Positions 18,089 to 27,485 of a stretch of 64,000 bases of DNA are shown piece by piece. The position numbers and the translations under genes are program-made. The stretch is from Bradyrhizobium sp. SZCCT0153 (GTDB lineage Bacteria > Pseudomonadota > Alphaproteobacteria > Rhizobiales > Xanthobacteraceae), in NCBI RefSeq assembly GCF_018129995.1, contig NZ_JAFCKS010000003.1, forward strand, positions 186,001 through 250,000, read 5' to 3'. The notes beneath the pieces were generated by a model. The model did no database searches and was not told the DNA's origin. It saw only the letters and a program-made list of their open reading frames with translations. Every line of letters starts with the position of its first letter. Positions within the stretch are counted from its first letter, which is position 1.

Positions 18089-18110
18089 CCTCTCCCGCAA
18101 GCGGGGGAGG
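18089..18110. repeat. CCTCTCCCGC palindrome
   Basis: CCTCTCCCGC-AA-GCGGGGGAGG, ten-base arms with one mismatch. The same palindrome family recurs at 50,735, 53,967 and 54,050, and a variant at 56,714. All are intergenic. It is near the 3' end of the GFA gene and may attenuate transcription. Confidence 0.65.
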
Positions 18111-18280
18111 TTGGAACAGCCGCGCATCCCGTTGTTATCCGGCCTCATTATTCCTGCTCTGGACGGAGCCGGCGACCGATGGTTAATCGCGTCTTAACCT
18201 CGCCCTATCTATGGTGAACTGAACCGCTTCCCGCCGGCGCCTTGGTGCGACCGGCTGTTCCAAGAGTGCTGGCGTCCAGA

Positions 18281-19495
18281 ATGGCTATGATCGCTTCATC
18301 CCGTGCGCCGCTGGAAGGTGGAAGCTCCGATAGCGAACGCTCTCCCTTCGTCCGGCTGAACGAGCTGCTGGCCCCCCATCAGCCGGGTAAGCCCTTGATT
18401 AGCCTCGCCGTCGGCGAGCCGCAGCATCCCGTGCCTGACTTCGTCGGCCCGGTCCTTGCCAAGCACATCGCCGATTTCGGCCGTTACCCCGCGAACAAGG
18501 GCACGGACCCGTTCCGCAAGGCCGCCTGCGCCTGGCTGTCGTCGCGCTTCAAGCTGCCGCGGCCGCTCGACCCCGAGAACGAGATTCTCGTCCTCAATGG
18601 CAGCCGCGAGGGGCTGTTCCTCGCCGCGATCGCGGCGGTCCGCTACGTCGGCCCGCGCCCCGGCAAGCCCGCCATCCTGATGCCGAACCCGTTCTATCCG
18701 GTCTATGGCGCCGGCGCCGGCGCAGCCGGCTGCGAGCCGGTCTATCTGCCGACCACGGCCGAGAACGGCTTCCTGCCCGATCTCGACGCCATCGACGAGG
18801 CGACCCTGGCGCGCACGGTGGCGTTCTATCTGGCCTCGCCTGCCAATCCGCAGGGCTCGGTCGCCAAGCCCGACTATTTCCGGCGGTTGAAGCAGCTCGC
18901 CGACCGCTACGGCTTCGTGATCCTCAGCGACGAGTGCTATTCCGAGATCTACACCCGCGAGGCACCGGGCAGCGCGCTGGAATGCGCCGGCCCCGACTTC
19001 ACGCGCGTGGTTGCGTTCCAGTCGCTGTCGAAGCGCTCCAACCTGCCCGGCCTGCGGGTCGGCTTCGCCGCCGGCGACAAGAGATTCATCGGAATGTTTC
19101 TCGAGCTGCGCAACATCGCTGCGCCGCAGGTGCCGGTGCCGCTCCAGCATGTCGCAACCGTCGCCTATGGCGACGAGGCGCATGTCGAGGAGAACCGCAG
19201 GCTCTACCGGATCAAGTTCGATCTCGCCGACCAGATCATCGGCAATCGTTACGGCTATCGCCGGCCCGACGCCGGCTTCTGCGTCTGGCTCAACACGTCA
19301 GAGCTCGGCGACGACGTGTCGGTGTGTCTGAAACTCTTCACGCAAGCAGGCGTGCGCGTGGTGCCCGGCAGCTATCTGGCGCGGCTCCAGCCCGACGGCT
19401 TCAATCCCGGCGCAGGCTACATTCGCCTCGCGCTGGTGCAGGATGGCGAGACCACGGCGCAGGCGCTGCACCGGCTGGTCGAGACTCTGGGTTAG
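18281..19495 (+). CDS. Class I/II PLP-dependent aminotransferase
   Basis: A 404-residue fold-type I aminotransferase. The PLP lysine is in [20 protein letters not shown] (about residue 260). Other hallmarks are [10 protein letters not shown], the [13 protein letters not shown] substrate loop, [12 protein letters not shown] and SPANPQGS, with the aspartate in [10 protein letters not shown]. It most resembles succinyldiaminopimelate aminotransferases (DapC-like, lysine/peptidoglycan pathway), but close families act on other substrates, so I give no symbol. The ATG at 18281 is preferred; TTG and GTG codons 39 and 36 bases upstream are alternatives. ftsK starts 8 bp after it, so the two share a transcript. 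Confidence 0.85.
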   Translation: MAMIASSRAPLEGGSSDSERSPFVRLNELLAPHQPGKPLISLAVGEPQHPVPDFVGPVLAKHIADFGRYPANKGTDPFRKAACAWLSSRFKLPRPLDPENEILVLNGSREGLFLAAIAAVRYVGPRPGKPAILMPNPFYPVYGAGAGAAGCEPVYLPTTAENGFLPDLDAIDEATLARTVAFYLASPANPQGSVAKPDYFRRLKQLADRYGFVILSDECYSEIYTREAPGSALECAGPDFTRVVAFQSLSKRSNLPGLRVGFAAGDKRFIGMFLELRNIAAPQVPVPLQHVATVAYGDEAHVEENRRLYRIKFDLADQIIGNRYGYRRPDAGFCVWLNTSELGDDVSVCLKLFTQAGVRVVPGSYLARLQPDGFNPGAGYIRLALVQDGETTAQALHRLVETLG

Positions 19496-19503
19496 GCGGG
19501 CCC

Positions 19504-21984
19504 ATGAGCATGTCGGCAATCGAACGAGTCATTCCACTGGTCGGCCATCTGCCGGCGTCGATCCGCGAGGGGCTGGCGCGGCGCGCGCGCGAGCTCGCGG
19601 GTCTCGGCCTGATCGTGCTGTCGGGCATCGCCTCGGCTGCGCTGATGACCTGGTCGGTGCAGGATCCCAGCCTCAGCCACGCGACCTCGCGCCCGATCCG
19701 CAACATTCTCGGCTATGCCGGCGCGATCGGCGCCGACCTCGCGATGCAGATCCTCGGACTCGGCGCGATCATGCTGGTGCTGACGGTCGCGGTCTGGGGC
19801 TGGCGCATGCTGACCCATCGGCCGTTCGATCGCGAGGCGCTGCGGATCGGTTCGTGGATTCTCTGCACGGTGATCGCGGCAGGCTTCGTCAGCTGCTGGC
19901 CGCATGGCGGCGCATGGCCGCTGCCGACCGGCCTCGGCGGTGTCGTCGGCGACGCGCTGGTGCGCGCGCCCGCGGTGATTTTCGGGCCGCCGGGCACGAT
20001 CTACCGCATGGTGCTGGGCGCGATCCTGTTCGCCGCGATGGCTGCGACCTTCCTGATGGCCTGCGGCCTTGGCGCACGCGCGCATGACGACCACCTCACG
20101 GAGATCGAGGACGACGACAAGCCGCTCGACGAGGACGAGGAGAGCGACCGCGGCTCGGTGTCGCTGGGCTGGCTGTTCCACGCGTTGATGAGCACCAAGG
20201 CGCGGCTGATCTGGCTGCTTGGCGCCGCTTACCGCTCGCTGGTCTCAAGCGGGCCGAAGACCAGGGCCGTTTCGTTCAGCCGCCAGGAGCCAAATCTCGG
20301 CGGCAGCGGCCGCACAGCACCGCCAATCTCGCCGCAGTCCGCAAACGAGGATGACGAGGACGAGCCCGAAGACGAGGACGAGGAGGAGGAAGAGGAGGAG
20401 CCGGCCGCGCGCGCCCCGCGCAAGAAGGCTGTACCGAAGGCCGCTTCCAGGAAATCCTCCGACAAGTTCGAGCTTCCGTCCGTCTCCGTGCTGGCCGCGC
20501 CGAAGGCCGGCGATCGCCAGCCGCTCAGCAAGGCCGAGCTGGAAGCCAATTCGCGCTCGCTCGAAGGCGTGCTCCAGGACTTCGGCGTGCGCGGCGAGAT
20601 CGTGAAGGCCAATCCGGGTCCCGTGGTCACGCTGTACGAGCTGGAGCCGGCGCCCGGCATCAAATCATCGCGCGTGATCGGACTTTCCGACGACATCGCC
20701 CGCTCGATGAGCGCGCTGTCGGCGCGCGTCGCCGTCGTGCCCGGCCGCAACGCCATCGGCATCGAGCTGCCGAACGCGCATCGCGAGAAGGTGTATCTGC
20801 GCGAGCTTCTGGTCGCCAAGGAGACCGTCGACACGGTTGCGAAGCTGCCGCTCTGCCTCGGCAAGACCATCGGCGGCGACCCCGTCATCATCGACCTCGC
20901 GCGCACACCGCACATGCTGATCGCCGGTACCACCGGCTCCGGCAAGTCGGTCGCCATCAACACCATGATCCTGAGCCTGGTCTACCGGCTGCGGCCCGAC
21001 CAGTGCCGACTGATCATGGTCGATCCGAAGATGCTCGAACTCTCCGTCTATGACGGCATTCCCCATCTGCTCACGCCCGTCGTGACCGACCCGAAGAAGG
21101 CGGTGGTCGCGCTGAAATGGGCCGTGCGCGAGATGGAAGAGCGCTACAAGAACATGGCCAAGCTCGGCGTGCGCAACATCGACGGCTACAACACGCGCCT
21201 GCTCGAATTGAAGGCAAAGGGCGAGGAGCCGACGCGCACGGTGCACACCGGCTTCGACAAGGAGACCGGCAAGGCGATCTACGAGGAAGAAAAGCTCTCG
21301 CTCGACCCGCTGCCCTACATCGTCATCATCGTCGACGAAATGGCCGACCTGATGATGGTCGCCGGCAAGGACATCGAAGGCGCGGTGCAGCGTCTCGCGC
21401 AGATGGCGCGCGCCGCCGGCCTGCACGTGATCCTCGCGACGCAACGTCCGTCGGTCGACGTCATCACCGGCACCATCAAGGCGAACTTTCCGACCCGCAT
21501 CGCCTTTCAGGTCACCTCCAAGATCGACAGCCGCACCATTCTCGGCGAGATGGGCGCCGAGCAGCTGCTCGGCCAGGGCGACATGCTCTACATGGCCGGC
21601 GGCGGCCGCATCAGCCGCGTGCACGGCCCGTTCGCGTCGGACGAGGAAGTCGAGAAGGTGGTGCGTCACCTCAAGACGCAGGGTCAGCCGGAATATCTCG
21701 AAGCTGTCACCGCCGAAGAGCCGACCGAGGACGAGGATGGTGGCGCCGTGTTCGACGCCAGCGGTATGGGCGCGGATGGCGGCGGCGATCTGTTCCAGCA
21801 GGCCGTTGCGATCGTCAAACGCGACCGCAAGGCCTCGACCAGCTACATCCAGCGCCGCCTGCAGATCGGCTACAACCGCGCCGCATCGCTGATGGAGCGC
21901 ATGGAACTGGAAGGCATCGTCGGACCCGCCAACCACGCCGGCAAGCGCGAGATTCTGGTCGAGGAAGAAGACAGCCACATGTGA
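19504..21984 (+). CDS. ftsK: DNA translocase FtsK
   Basis: An 826-residue protein with four N-terminal membrane helices (about 30-190), an acidic, low-complexity linker (about 195-320, including a run of Glu/Asp near 280-300), and the alpha/beta motor. The motor has Walker A GTTGSGKS (about residue 475), a Walker B strand [12 protein letters not shown], and the family loop [20 protein letters not shown]. The C-terminal winged-helix gamma domain (about 760-826, [19 protein letters not shown]) recognises KOPS. It anchors at the septum and pumps chromosome ends to dif for XerCD resolution. It follows the aminotransferase closely, and lolA follows. Confidence 0.96.
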   Translation: MSMSAIERVIPLVGHLPASIREGLARRARELAGLGLIVLSGIASAALMTWSVQDPSLSHATSRPIRNILGYAGAIGADLAMQILGLGAIMLVLTVAVWGWRMLTHRPFDREALRIGSWILCTVIAAGFVSCWPHGGAWPLPTGLGGVVGDALVRAPAVIFGPPGTIYRMVLGAILFAAMAATFLMACGLGARAHDDHLTEIEDDDKPLDEDEESDRGSVSLGWLFHALMSTKARLIWLLGAAYRSLVSSGPKTRAVSFSRQEPNLGGSGRTAPPISPQSANEDDEDEPEDEDEEEEEEEPAARAPRKKAVPKAASRKSSDKFELPSVSVLAAPKAGDRQPLSKAELEANSRSLEGVLQDFGVRGEIVKANPGPVVTLYELEPAPGIKSSRVIGLSDDIARSMSALSARVAVVPGRNAIGIELPNAHREKVYLRELLVAKETVDTVAKLPLCLGKTIGGDPVIIDLARTPHMLIAGTTGSGKSVAINTMILSLVYRLRPDQCRLIMVDPKMLELSVYDGIPHLLTPVVTDPKKAVVALKWAVREMEERYKNMAKLGVRNIDGYNTRLLELKAKGEEPTRTVHTGFDKETGKAIYEEEKLSLDPLPYIVIIVDEMADLMMVAGKDIEGAVQRLAQMARAAGLHVILATQRPSVDVITGTIKANFPTRIAFQVTSKIDSRTILGEMGAEQLLGQGDMLYMAGGGRISRVHGPFASDEEVEKVVRHLKTQGQPEYLEAVTAEEPTEDEDGGAVFDASGMGADGGGDLFQQAVAIVKRDRKASTSYIQRRLQIGYNRAASLMERMELEGIVGPANHAGKREILVEEEDSHM

Positions 21985-22079
21985 GGCGAACGGCCTCAAA
22001 ACGTGATCTCACACAAAATCGATATCTGCTTTTGCCCGAAACCACGGTAAAAGGGCGCCCAGCCATACAGGACGACGCG

Positions 22080-22895
22080 TTGATCAGACCTCCGGACATA
22101 CGATTCGCTGCCACCATCGCCGCGCGAAGCGCGCGCGTGGCCGGCGTGCTTCTCGTCGCCGCCGCGATGGTGACCACGGCATCGTTCGCGCAGAACGTTC
22201 CCGTGCCGAAGCCCGCGCCGAAGGGCCGCGACAATGCTCCGCCCTCGGGGGGGCCATCGATTACCGGGGCGACCCAGACGCCGCCGAACCCGGTGATCCC
22301 GGATCCACGCCGCAACGTGCCGAGCAGCATCTTCCAGACCTTCGATGCCAACCAGAAGGCGCAGGCTGCCAAGGTCAGCGCCTATCTGTCCTCGGTCTCG
22401 ACGCTGGTCGGGAATTTCGTCCAGGTCGGTCCCGACGGCAGCAAGACGCAAGGCGACTTCTACATTCAGAAGCCCGGCAAGATGCGCGTCGAGTATGATG
22501 CGCCGAGCCCGATCGACATCGTCGCCGACGGATCGTCGGTCGTGGTGCGCGACCGCAAGCTGGCGACGCAAGACGTCTATCCGCTGTCGCAGACGCCGCT
22601 ACGTTTCCTGCTGTCGGACCGGATCGACCTTATGAAGGACACCAACGTCGTCAACGTGACGGCGGACGATCTCTTCATCAGCGTCACCATCGAGGAGAGG
22701 CAGGCGGTCGTCGGCACCAGCCGACTGCTGCTCATGCTCGGCGCCAAGGACGGCCAGCTCAAGCAATGGACCGTGACCGACCCGCAGGGCTACGACACCA
22801 CTTTTGCGGTCTATAATCTCGACACCAGCAAGAAGCTCGATCCCAACATGTTCAAGATCGACTTCACAAATTACAGCGTCCCGTCGCCGGGATAG
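22080..22895 (+). CDS. lolA: Outer-membrane lipoprotein carrier LolA
   Basis: A 271-residue periplasmic protein. A signal sequence (about residues 1-38, cleavage near ASFA-QN) is followed by a Pro-rich stretch and then the LolA fold: YLSSVSTLVGNFVQVGPDGSKTQGDFYIQKPGKMRVEYDAPSPIDIVADG is the characteristic beginning. LolA carries lipoproteins from LolCDE to the outer membrane. ftsK-lolA linkage is conserved in proteobacteria. No ATG is available near the signal sequence. I chose TTG 22080, preceded by CAGGACGA; this start is less certain than the gene itself. Confidence 0.85.
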   Translation: MIRPPDIRFAATIAARSARVAGVLLVAAAMVTTASFAQNVPVPKPAPKGRDNAPPSGGPSITGATQTPPNPVIPDPRRNVPSSIFQTFDANQKAQAAKVSAYLSSVSTLVGNFVQVGPDGSKTQGDFYIQKPGKMRVEYDAPSPIDIVADGSSVVVRDRKLATQDVYPLSQTPLRFLLSDRIDLMKDTNVVNVTADDLFISVTIEERQAVVGTSRLLLMLGAKDGQLKQWTVTDPQGYDTTFAVYNLDTSKKLDPNMFKIDFTNYSVPSPG

Positions 22896-22902
22896 GTGCC
22901 GC

Positions 22903-22988
22903 AGGGTGGGCAAAGCGAAGCGTGCTCACCATTCAATCCAGCCCCGGAAAAGACGGTGGGCACGTCGCTTTGCGCCTTTGCCCACCCT
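22903..22988. repeat. GGGTGGGCAAAG palindromic repeat, copy A
   Basis: Perfect 13-bp arms AGGGTGGGCAAAG (22,903-22,915) and CTTTGCCCACCCT (22,976-22,988) around an inner GCGAAGCGTG/CACGTCGCTTTGC pair. It lies between lolA and xth. Related copies are at 35,873-35,950 and 59,798-59,885. Confidence 0.8.
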
Positions 22989-23015
22989 ACGATGGCTTGC
23001 TAAGACGCACTCCTC

Positions 23016-23831
23016 ATGCGTCTTTCCCTGACAAGCTGGAACATCAATTCGGTGCGGCTGCGCATCGAACTGGTCGCGAAGTTTCTGAAGAGCGCACGGC
23101 CGGACGTGCTGTGCCTCCAGGAGACCAAATGCATCGACGATGCCTTTCCGCTGAAGCGCTTCAAGCGGCTCGGCTATGAGCACGTCGCGCTGAACGGGCA
23201 GAAGGGCTATCACGGCGTCGCCATCGTCTCGAAGATTCCGTTCGAATCGAAGGACATCCGCACCTTCTGCGACAAGGTGGATTCGCGCCACATCTCCGTG
23301 TCCTTCGGGGCGCAGGCCGGCATCGCAAAGCCGCTGGTGCTGCATAATTTCTACGTTCCCGCCGGCGGCGACATTCCCGATCCCGCGCTGAACGAGAAAT
23401 TCGACCACAAGCTCCGCTTCCTCGACGAGATGAAAGCGTGCGAGCCGCTGCATCCGCGCGGCGAGGACCGCCACATCCTGGTTGGCGATCTCAACGTCGC
23501 CCCGCACGAGAACGATGTGTGGTCGCACAAGCAGCTTCTGAAAGTGGTCTCGCACACGCCGATCGAAACCGAGAAGCTCAAGGCGGCGCTCGAAGCCGGC
23601 GAGTGGGTCGACGTTGCGCGCGATCGCATCCCGATGTCGGAGAAGGTCTACACGTGGTGGAGCTACCGCTCCGCCGACTGGACCGTCGGCGACCGCGGCC
23701 GCAGGCTCGACCACATCTGGGTCTCGCGTGCGCTGAAGGACGCGGTCAGTGATTTCAACATCCTGCGCGACGCGCGCAGCTGGGAGCGTCCGTCGGACCA
23801 TGTGCCGGTGACGGTGACGCTGGAGGTGTGA
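23016..23831 (+). CDS. xth: Exodeoxyribonuclease III
   Basis: A 271-residue AP endonuclease / 3'-5' exonuclease of the EEP superfamily, acting in base-excision repair. Seen motifs: SWNINSVRLR at the start, metal ligand Glu36 in CLQETK, GDLNVAPHENDVW (Asp/Asn pair), WWSYR, and the terminal SDHVPV with the catalytic Asp-His. The ATG at 23016 matches the family N-terminus exactly. The ftsK-lolA-xth order is widespread in rhizobia. Confidence 0.94.
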   Translation: MRLSLTSWNINSVRLRIELVAKFLKSARPDVLCLQETKCIDDAFPLKRFKRLGYEHVALNGQKGYHGVAIVSKIPFESKDIRTFCDKVDSRHISVSFGAQAGIAKPLVLHNFYVPAGGDIPDPALNEKFDHKLRFLDEMKACEPLHPRGEDRHILVGDLNVAPHENDVWSHKQLLKVVSHTPIETEKLKAALEAGEWVDVARDRIPMSEKVYTWWSYRSADWTVGDRGRRLDHIWVSRALKDAVSDFNILRDARSWERPSDHVPVTVTLEV

Positions 23832-23853
23832 TTTCGGCAGGCCGGTCACCCGC

Positions 23854-24297
23854 TCAGGACGTCAGCTTCGCACCCGCCATCAGGATATCGCTGGCGATCT
23901 GGCTGGAGCGGACCGCGAATTCGTCGCGCAGGCGCACCGCGGCGGCAGGGTCGCTCTCGAGCACGCGCTGGAACAGGCTGCGCGCGACGCGGATGACGGA
24001 GGCGTGCTCGATCGCGATCGCGCTCGACGGCCGCTTCATCGGCACCACCAGCGCAAGCTCGCCGATCAGCGCACCGGGACCAGCGATCATCTCCGCGCCG
24101 GCGCCATCGTCAACCCGGAAAGCGCCGCGCTGGACCACGAAGCCGGCATCGGCGTCGTCACCGAGATTGAACAGGATGTCGCCGCGGACGAAGTCGCGCT
24201 GCTCGGAGCCGATTGCCAGCATGCGCAACGAAGCCTCTCCCAACAGGCGCAGTGTCGGGACACGCTCGAGAAGCGCTACATCGTCGTCGATTGACAT
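23854..24297 (-). CDS. Single-domain cyclic-nucleotide-binding protein
   Basis: A 147-residue protein formed by one cNMP-binding (Crp-like) beta barrel. It has RGDILFNLGDDADAGFVVQRG, GPGALIGELALVVPMKRPSSA (phosphate-binding cassette; the key Gly-Glu and Arg are present) and a terminal helix. No helix-turn-helix follows, so it is not a Crp-type DNA-binding factor by itself. It is 58 bp downstream of the response-regulator gene on the same strand and convergent with xth. The partner is unknown. Confidence 0.82.
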   Translation of the reverse strand: MSIDDDVALLERVPTLRLLGEASLRMLAIGSEQRDFVRGDILFNLGDDADAGFVVQRGAFRVDDGAGAEMIAGPGALIGELALVVPMKRPSSAIAIEHASVIRVARSLFQRVLESDPAAAVRLRDEFAVRSSQIASDILMAGAKLTS

Positions 24298-24355
24298 TCA
24301 GGTCCGAGGCTCGAGGGCACGCAATCTAAAACGATTCGCATGCCCCTGAAGCGTA

Positions 24356-25042
24356 TCACGGCACCAGCTTGTAGCCACCGGCTTCCGTGACCAGGATCTC
24401 CGGGTTGGCGGCGTCCTTCTCGATCTTCTGGCGGAGGCGGTAGATGTGGGTTTCCAGCGTGTGGGTGGTGACGCCGGAATTGTAGCCCCAGACCTCCTGG
24501 AGCAGGGTCTCGCGCGAGACCGGCATCTGGCCGGCCCGGTAGAGGAAACGGAGGATGGCGGTTTCCTTCTCGGTCAGCCGGACCTTGCGCGCGTTGGCGG
24601 CGGTCAGCATCTTGGAGCCGGGACGGAAGGAGTAGGGGCCGACCGAGAACACCGCGTCCTCGCTGGCCTCGTGCTGGCGGAGCTGGGCCCGGATGCGAGC
24701 CAGCAGCACGGCAAAGCGGAAGGGCTTTGCGACATAGTCGTTGGCGCCGGATTCCAGCCCCAAAATCGTGTCGGAATCGGTATCATGCCCGGTGAGCATG
24801 ATGATCGGGGCCTTGAAGCCGCCCTTGCGCAGCGAACGGACAACCTCACGGCCGTCAGTATCGGGCAGGCCAACATCCATCAGGACGAGATCGGGGGCAT
24901 TGGCCTTCGCGGCGCTCGCGCCCTTGGCGCCGGTATCGACGGCGGAGGCTTCAAATTCTTCGTGCAGCGATAATTGCTCCACCAACGTATCGCGCAGATC
25001 GGTATCGTCATCCACGATCAGGATCTTGCGGGCATTGGCCAT
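24356..25042 (-). CDS. OmpR-family response regulator
   Basis: A 228-residue two-component regulator. The receiver domain (1-120) has the acidic pocket DDD at 11-13, phospho-acceptor Asp56 in LVLMDVGLPD, Thr in MLTGHD and Lys in VAKPF. The C-terminal winged helix (about 130-228) has LTEKETAILRFLYRA and TTHTLETHIYRLRQKIE. No kinase gene adjoins it, so it is an orphan here. Its sequence is of a type highly conserved among Rhizobiales near cell-envelope genes, and an L,D-transpeptidase is divergent to it. Control of envelope genes is an inference. Confidence 0.9.
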   Translation of the reverse strand: MANARKILIVDDDTDLRDTLVEQLSLHEEFEASAVDTGAKGASAAKANAPDLVLMDVGLPDTDGREVVRSLRKGGFKAPIIMLTGHDTDSDTILGLESGANDYVAKPFRFAVLLARIRAQLRQHEASEDAVFSVGPYSFRPGSKMLTAANARKVRLTEKETAILRFLYRAGQMPVSRETLLQEVWGYNSGVTTHTLETHIYRLRQKIEKDAANPEILVTEAGGYKLVP

Positions 25043-25221
25043 AGGGGGTCATCCTTTTGGGGCCGGCTCGGCGCGCATCCAATGCTGCACCCAGCCGCGA
25101 GGGAAGTTTAGGGGGTCGCCGTTATTATTGTTGTTCGTGTTGAAGTAGTGGGCTGTTACCGATTCACAAGCCAGAACCACTCTAACCCAGAATAACAGGG
25201 CGGTCTGATGAATGTCCTGTA

Positions 25222-25815
25222 ATGAATTCGACATCGCATGTTTACATGAAAAGCAAAGTCGCTTCAGCTAGTTACACCATGCCCAGACGTGCCGGGCCAT
25301 TATCTGCGATCCGCGTTAAGCCTGCAGCGGGGAATCCGCGCCGGGGCTGGCTGACCGTGGGGGCGCTGACCATTCCGGTCGCGCTGGGGCGGGGCGGCAT
25401 TCTGGCGAACAAACGCGAGGGCGATGGCGGCACCCCGAGGGGCAGCTTCCGTCCCAGGCAATTGTGGTGGCGGGGCGACCGGCACAGTCGCCCGCAGACG
25501 TTTTTGCCGGCCCGGATCATCACCGGCGAGGACGCCTGGTGCGAGGACCCCATGGACCGCCACTACAATCAGGGGATCCGGCTCGGCGAAGGGCAGGGCG
25601 GCGACCGTCTCAAGCGGGCCGACCATCTCTATGACTTCATCATCGAAATCGACCACAACACGAGGCCGCGCATCGCCGGCCGCGGCAGCGCGGTGTTCCT
25701 GCATCTGGCCCGCGACAATTTCGGCCCGACCGCGGGCTGCGTCTCGATGACGAAGGCGGCGATGCTGCAATTGCTGCGGCGGCTGGGACCAAAAACAAGA
25801 ATCATCATCGGGTGA
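25222..25815 (+). CDS. L,D-transpeptidase (YkuD domain)
   Basis: A protein of up to 197 residues with a YkuD catalytic domain. The motif HLARDNFGPTAGCVSMTKAA near the C-terminus supplies the catalytic Cys and the upstream His (AVFLHLA). GGTPRGSFRP matches the family substrate-loop start. These enzymes form 3-3 peptidoglycan cross-links or attach proteins to it. No signal peptide is obvious. Three in-frame ATGs (25222, 25246, 25279) lack a clear ribosome site; the conserved part begins after MPRRAGPLS, so 25279 may be the true start. The hydratase-like gene follows after 6 bp, indicating co-transcription. Confidence 0.82.
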   Translation: MNSTSHVYMKSKVASASYTMPRRAGPLSAIRVKPAAGNPRRGWLTVGALTIPVALGRGGILANKREGDGGTPRGSFRPRQLWWRGDRHSRPQTFLPARIITGEDAWCEDPMDRHYNQGIRLGEGQGGDRLKRADHLYDFIIEIDHNTRPRIAGRGSAVFLHLARDNFGPTAGCVSMTKAAMLQLLRRLGPKTRIIIG

Positions 25816-25821
25816 GGACGC

Positions 25822-26607
25822 ATGCTGGACAAGGATCAGATCGCCGCCGCTTCGCATCTGCTGGTCAAACATTGGCGCGACGGCACCAAGTTCGACGCGC
25901 TGGAGCCGCGGTTGCGGCCGCATAGCCGCGCTGACGGTTATGCCATCCAGGCCGCGCTCGAAACGCAATCGCTCGGACAATTGTTCGGCTGGAAGATCGC
26001 GGCAACGAGCGAGTCTGGACAGAAGCACATCAACGTCGCCGGACCGCTGGCCGGCCGCATCATGAGCGACACCGTGATCGCCGATGGCGGCACGGCCTCG
26101 ATGAAGGGCAACGCGATGCGCGTCGGCGAACCGGAATTCGCCTTCCGCATGGGCCGCGACCTGCCACCCCGGTCCGCGCCCTATGGCGTGGACGAGGTCC
26201 TCGCCGCCGTCGGCAGCTTCCATCCGGCGATCGAGATTCCCGATTCGCGCTTTGTCGATTTCGCCGGCGCCGGCGAGGCGCAGCTCATCGCCGACAATGC
26301 CTGCGCGCATCTGTTCGTGCTGGGCGCTGCGACGACCGCGAACTGGCGCGCCATGGACCTCGTCGAGGAGCGGCCGCAGATCACGCTGCGCGGCCAGCGC
26401 TATCTCGGTCACGGCAGGAACGTGCTCGGCGACCCCCGTGGTGCACTTGCCTGGCTTGCCAACGAGCTGCGTGGCCTCGGCATCACCTTGCGGGCAGGGG
26501 AGGTGGTGACAACGGGCACGTGCCATCCGCCGCTGCCGATCCAGGCCGGCGATCAATTCGCGGTGGATTTCGGCGTGCTGGGGAAGGTGTCGGTGGGGTT
26601 CGACTAA
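25822..26607 (+). CDS. 2-keto-4-pentenoate hydratase-like FAH protein
   Basis: A 261-residue protein of the FAH/MhpD superfamily. It shows GWKIAATSESGQKHINVAGPLAGRI, the metal-ligand segment GEPEFAFRMGRDL, HPAIEIPDSRF (Glu/Asp ligands), LIADNACAHLFVLG, and the terminal GTCHPPLPIQAGDQFAVDFG. Members hydrate 2-hydroxypenta-2,4-dienoate in aromatic catabolism or decarboxylate oxo-acids. No meta-cleavage genes are nearby, so the substrate here is unknown. Confidence 0.83.
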   Translation: MLDKDQIAAASHLLVKHWRDGTKFDALEPRLRPHSRADGYAIQAALETQSLGQLFGWKIAATSESGQKHINVAGPLAGRIMSDTVIADGGTASMKGNAMRVGEPEFAFRMGRDLPPRSAPYGVDEVLAAVGSFHPAIEIPDSRFVDFAGAGEAQLIADNACAHLFVLGAATTANWRAMDLVEERPQITLRGQRYLGHGRNVLGDPRGALAWLANELRGLGITLRAGEVVTTGTCHPPLPIQAGDQFAVDFGVLGKVSVGFD

Positions 26608-26612
26608 TCACC

Positions 26613-26645
26613 GCCGTCGTTGCGAGCGCAGCGAAGCAATGACGA
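26613..26645. repeat. CATTGCGAG-family repeat, partial copy
   Basis: A half-length relative of the palindromic element at 34,836-34,922. It shares the TTGCGAGCGCAGCGAAGCAATGACG-like core (split: TTGCGAGCGCAGCGAAGC then AATGACG). It lies between convergent genes. Confidence 0.5.
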
Positions 26646-26686
26646 ATTCGAGAGTCAGTATGGCTCTCTGCCGTCGATGACGGCTC

Positions 26687-27376
26687 TCACCTGTGCCCGA
26701 AGATCGCACTGCCCACGCGGACATGGGTGGCACCTAACATGATGGCAGTCGCGTAATCCGCGCTCATGCCCATCGAGAGCTTGTTCAACCCGTTTCGCGC
26801 GGCGATCTTGGCGGTGAGCGCAAAATGCGCCGCCGGCGGCTCGTCGACCGGCGGGATGCACATCAGGCCGGAGATCGTCAGCCCGTAGGTGTCGCGGCAG
26901 CTCGCGATGAAGGCATCGGCCTCGCCGGGAGCGATGCCGGCCTTCTGCGGCTCCTCGCCGGCGTTGATCTGGACGAACAGCTCCGGGTGCTTGTTCTGGG
27001 ATTCGATTTCCTTGGCTAACGCCTGGCAAATGCTCGGGCGGTCGACCGAATGGATGGCATCGAACAGCGCGACCGCCTCTTTCGCCTTGTTGGATTGCAG
27101 CGGCCCGATCAGATGCAGCGCGATGTCCGGGTAAACAGACGTTAACGCGGGCCACTTGCCCTTGGCTTCCTGCACGCGATTCTCGCCGAATACGCGCTGC
27201 CCGGCGTCGATGACCGGTGTAATCGCATCCGCGGCGAATGTCTTCGACACCGCGATCAGCGTGACGGACGCACGTTCGCGCCGCGCGTCCCTGCAGGCGC
27301 GCGCGATTTCGGCTTCGACCGCGGCGAGCGCGTTTGGTGAATGGCCGGTTACCGGCGCCGCGTTGGGTTCAGTCAT
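26687..27376 (-). CDS. YggS-family PLP homeostasis protein
   Basis: A 229-residue fold-type III PLP-binding protein (PLPBP/YggS/PROSC). PLP lysine Lys45 is in LIAVSKT; FGENRVQEAKGKW, LHLIGPLQSNKAK, QINAGEEPQKAGI, LSMGMSADY and VRVGSAIFG are the family's conserved segments. These proteins have no enzymatic turnover; they keep pyridoxal phosphate supply balanced. It stands alone between convergent and divergent neighbours. Confidence 0.93.
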   Translation of the reverse strand: MTEPNAAPVTGHSPNALAAVEAEIARACRDARRERASVTLIAVSKTFAADAITPVIDAGQRVFGENRVQEAKGKWPALTSVYPDIALHLIGPLQSNKAKEAVALFDAIHSVDRPSICQALAKEIESQNKHPELFVQINAGEEPQKAGIAPGEADAFIASCRDTYGLTISGLMCIPPVDEPPAAHFALTAKIAARNGLNKLSMGMSADYATAIMLGATHVRVGSAIFGHR

Positions 27377-27485
27377 GATGTCGCATCGGCACTGATTGTT
27401 GCGGGCCTAGTTCCAATTTTACCGAGTTCAAGAAAGAGTTTTTGAACCCTTCGCTTTACCTTGGCCCATGGGGTGGGTCGCGAAG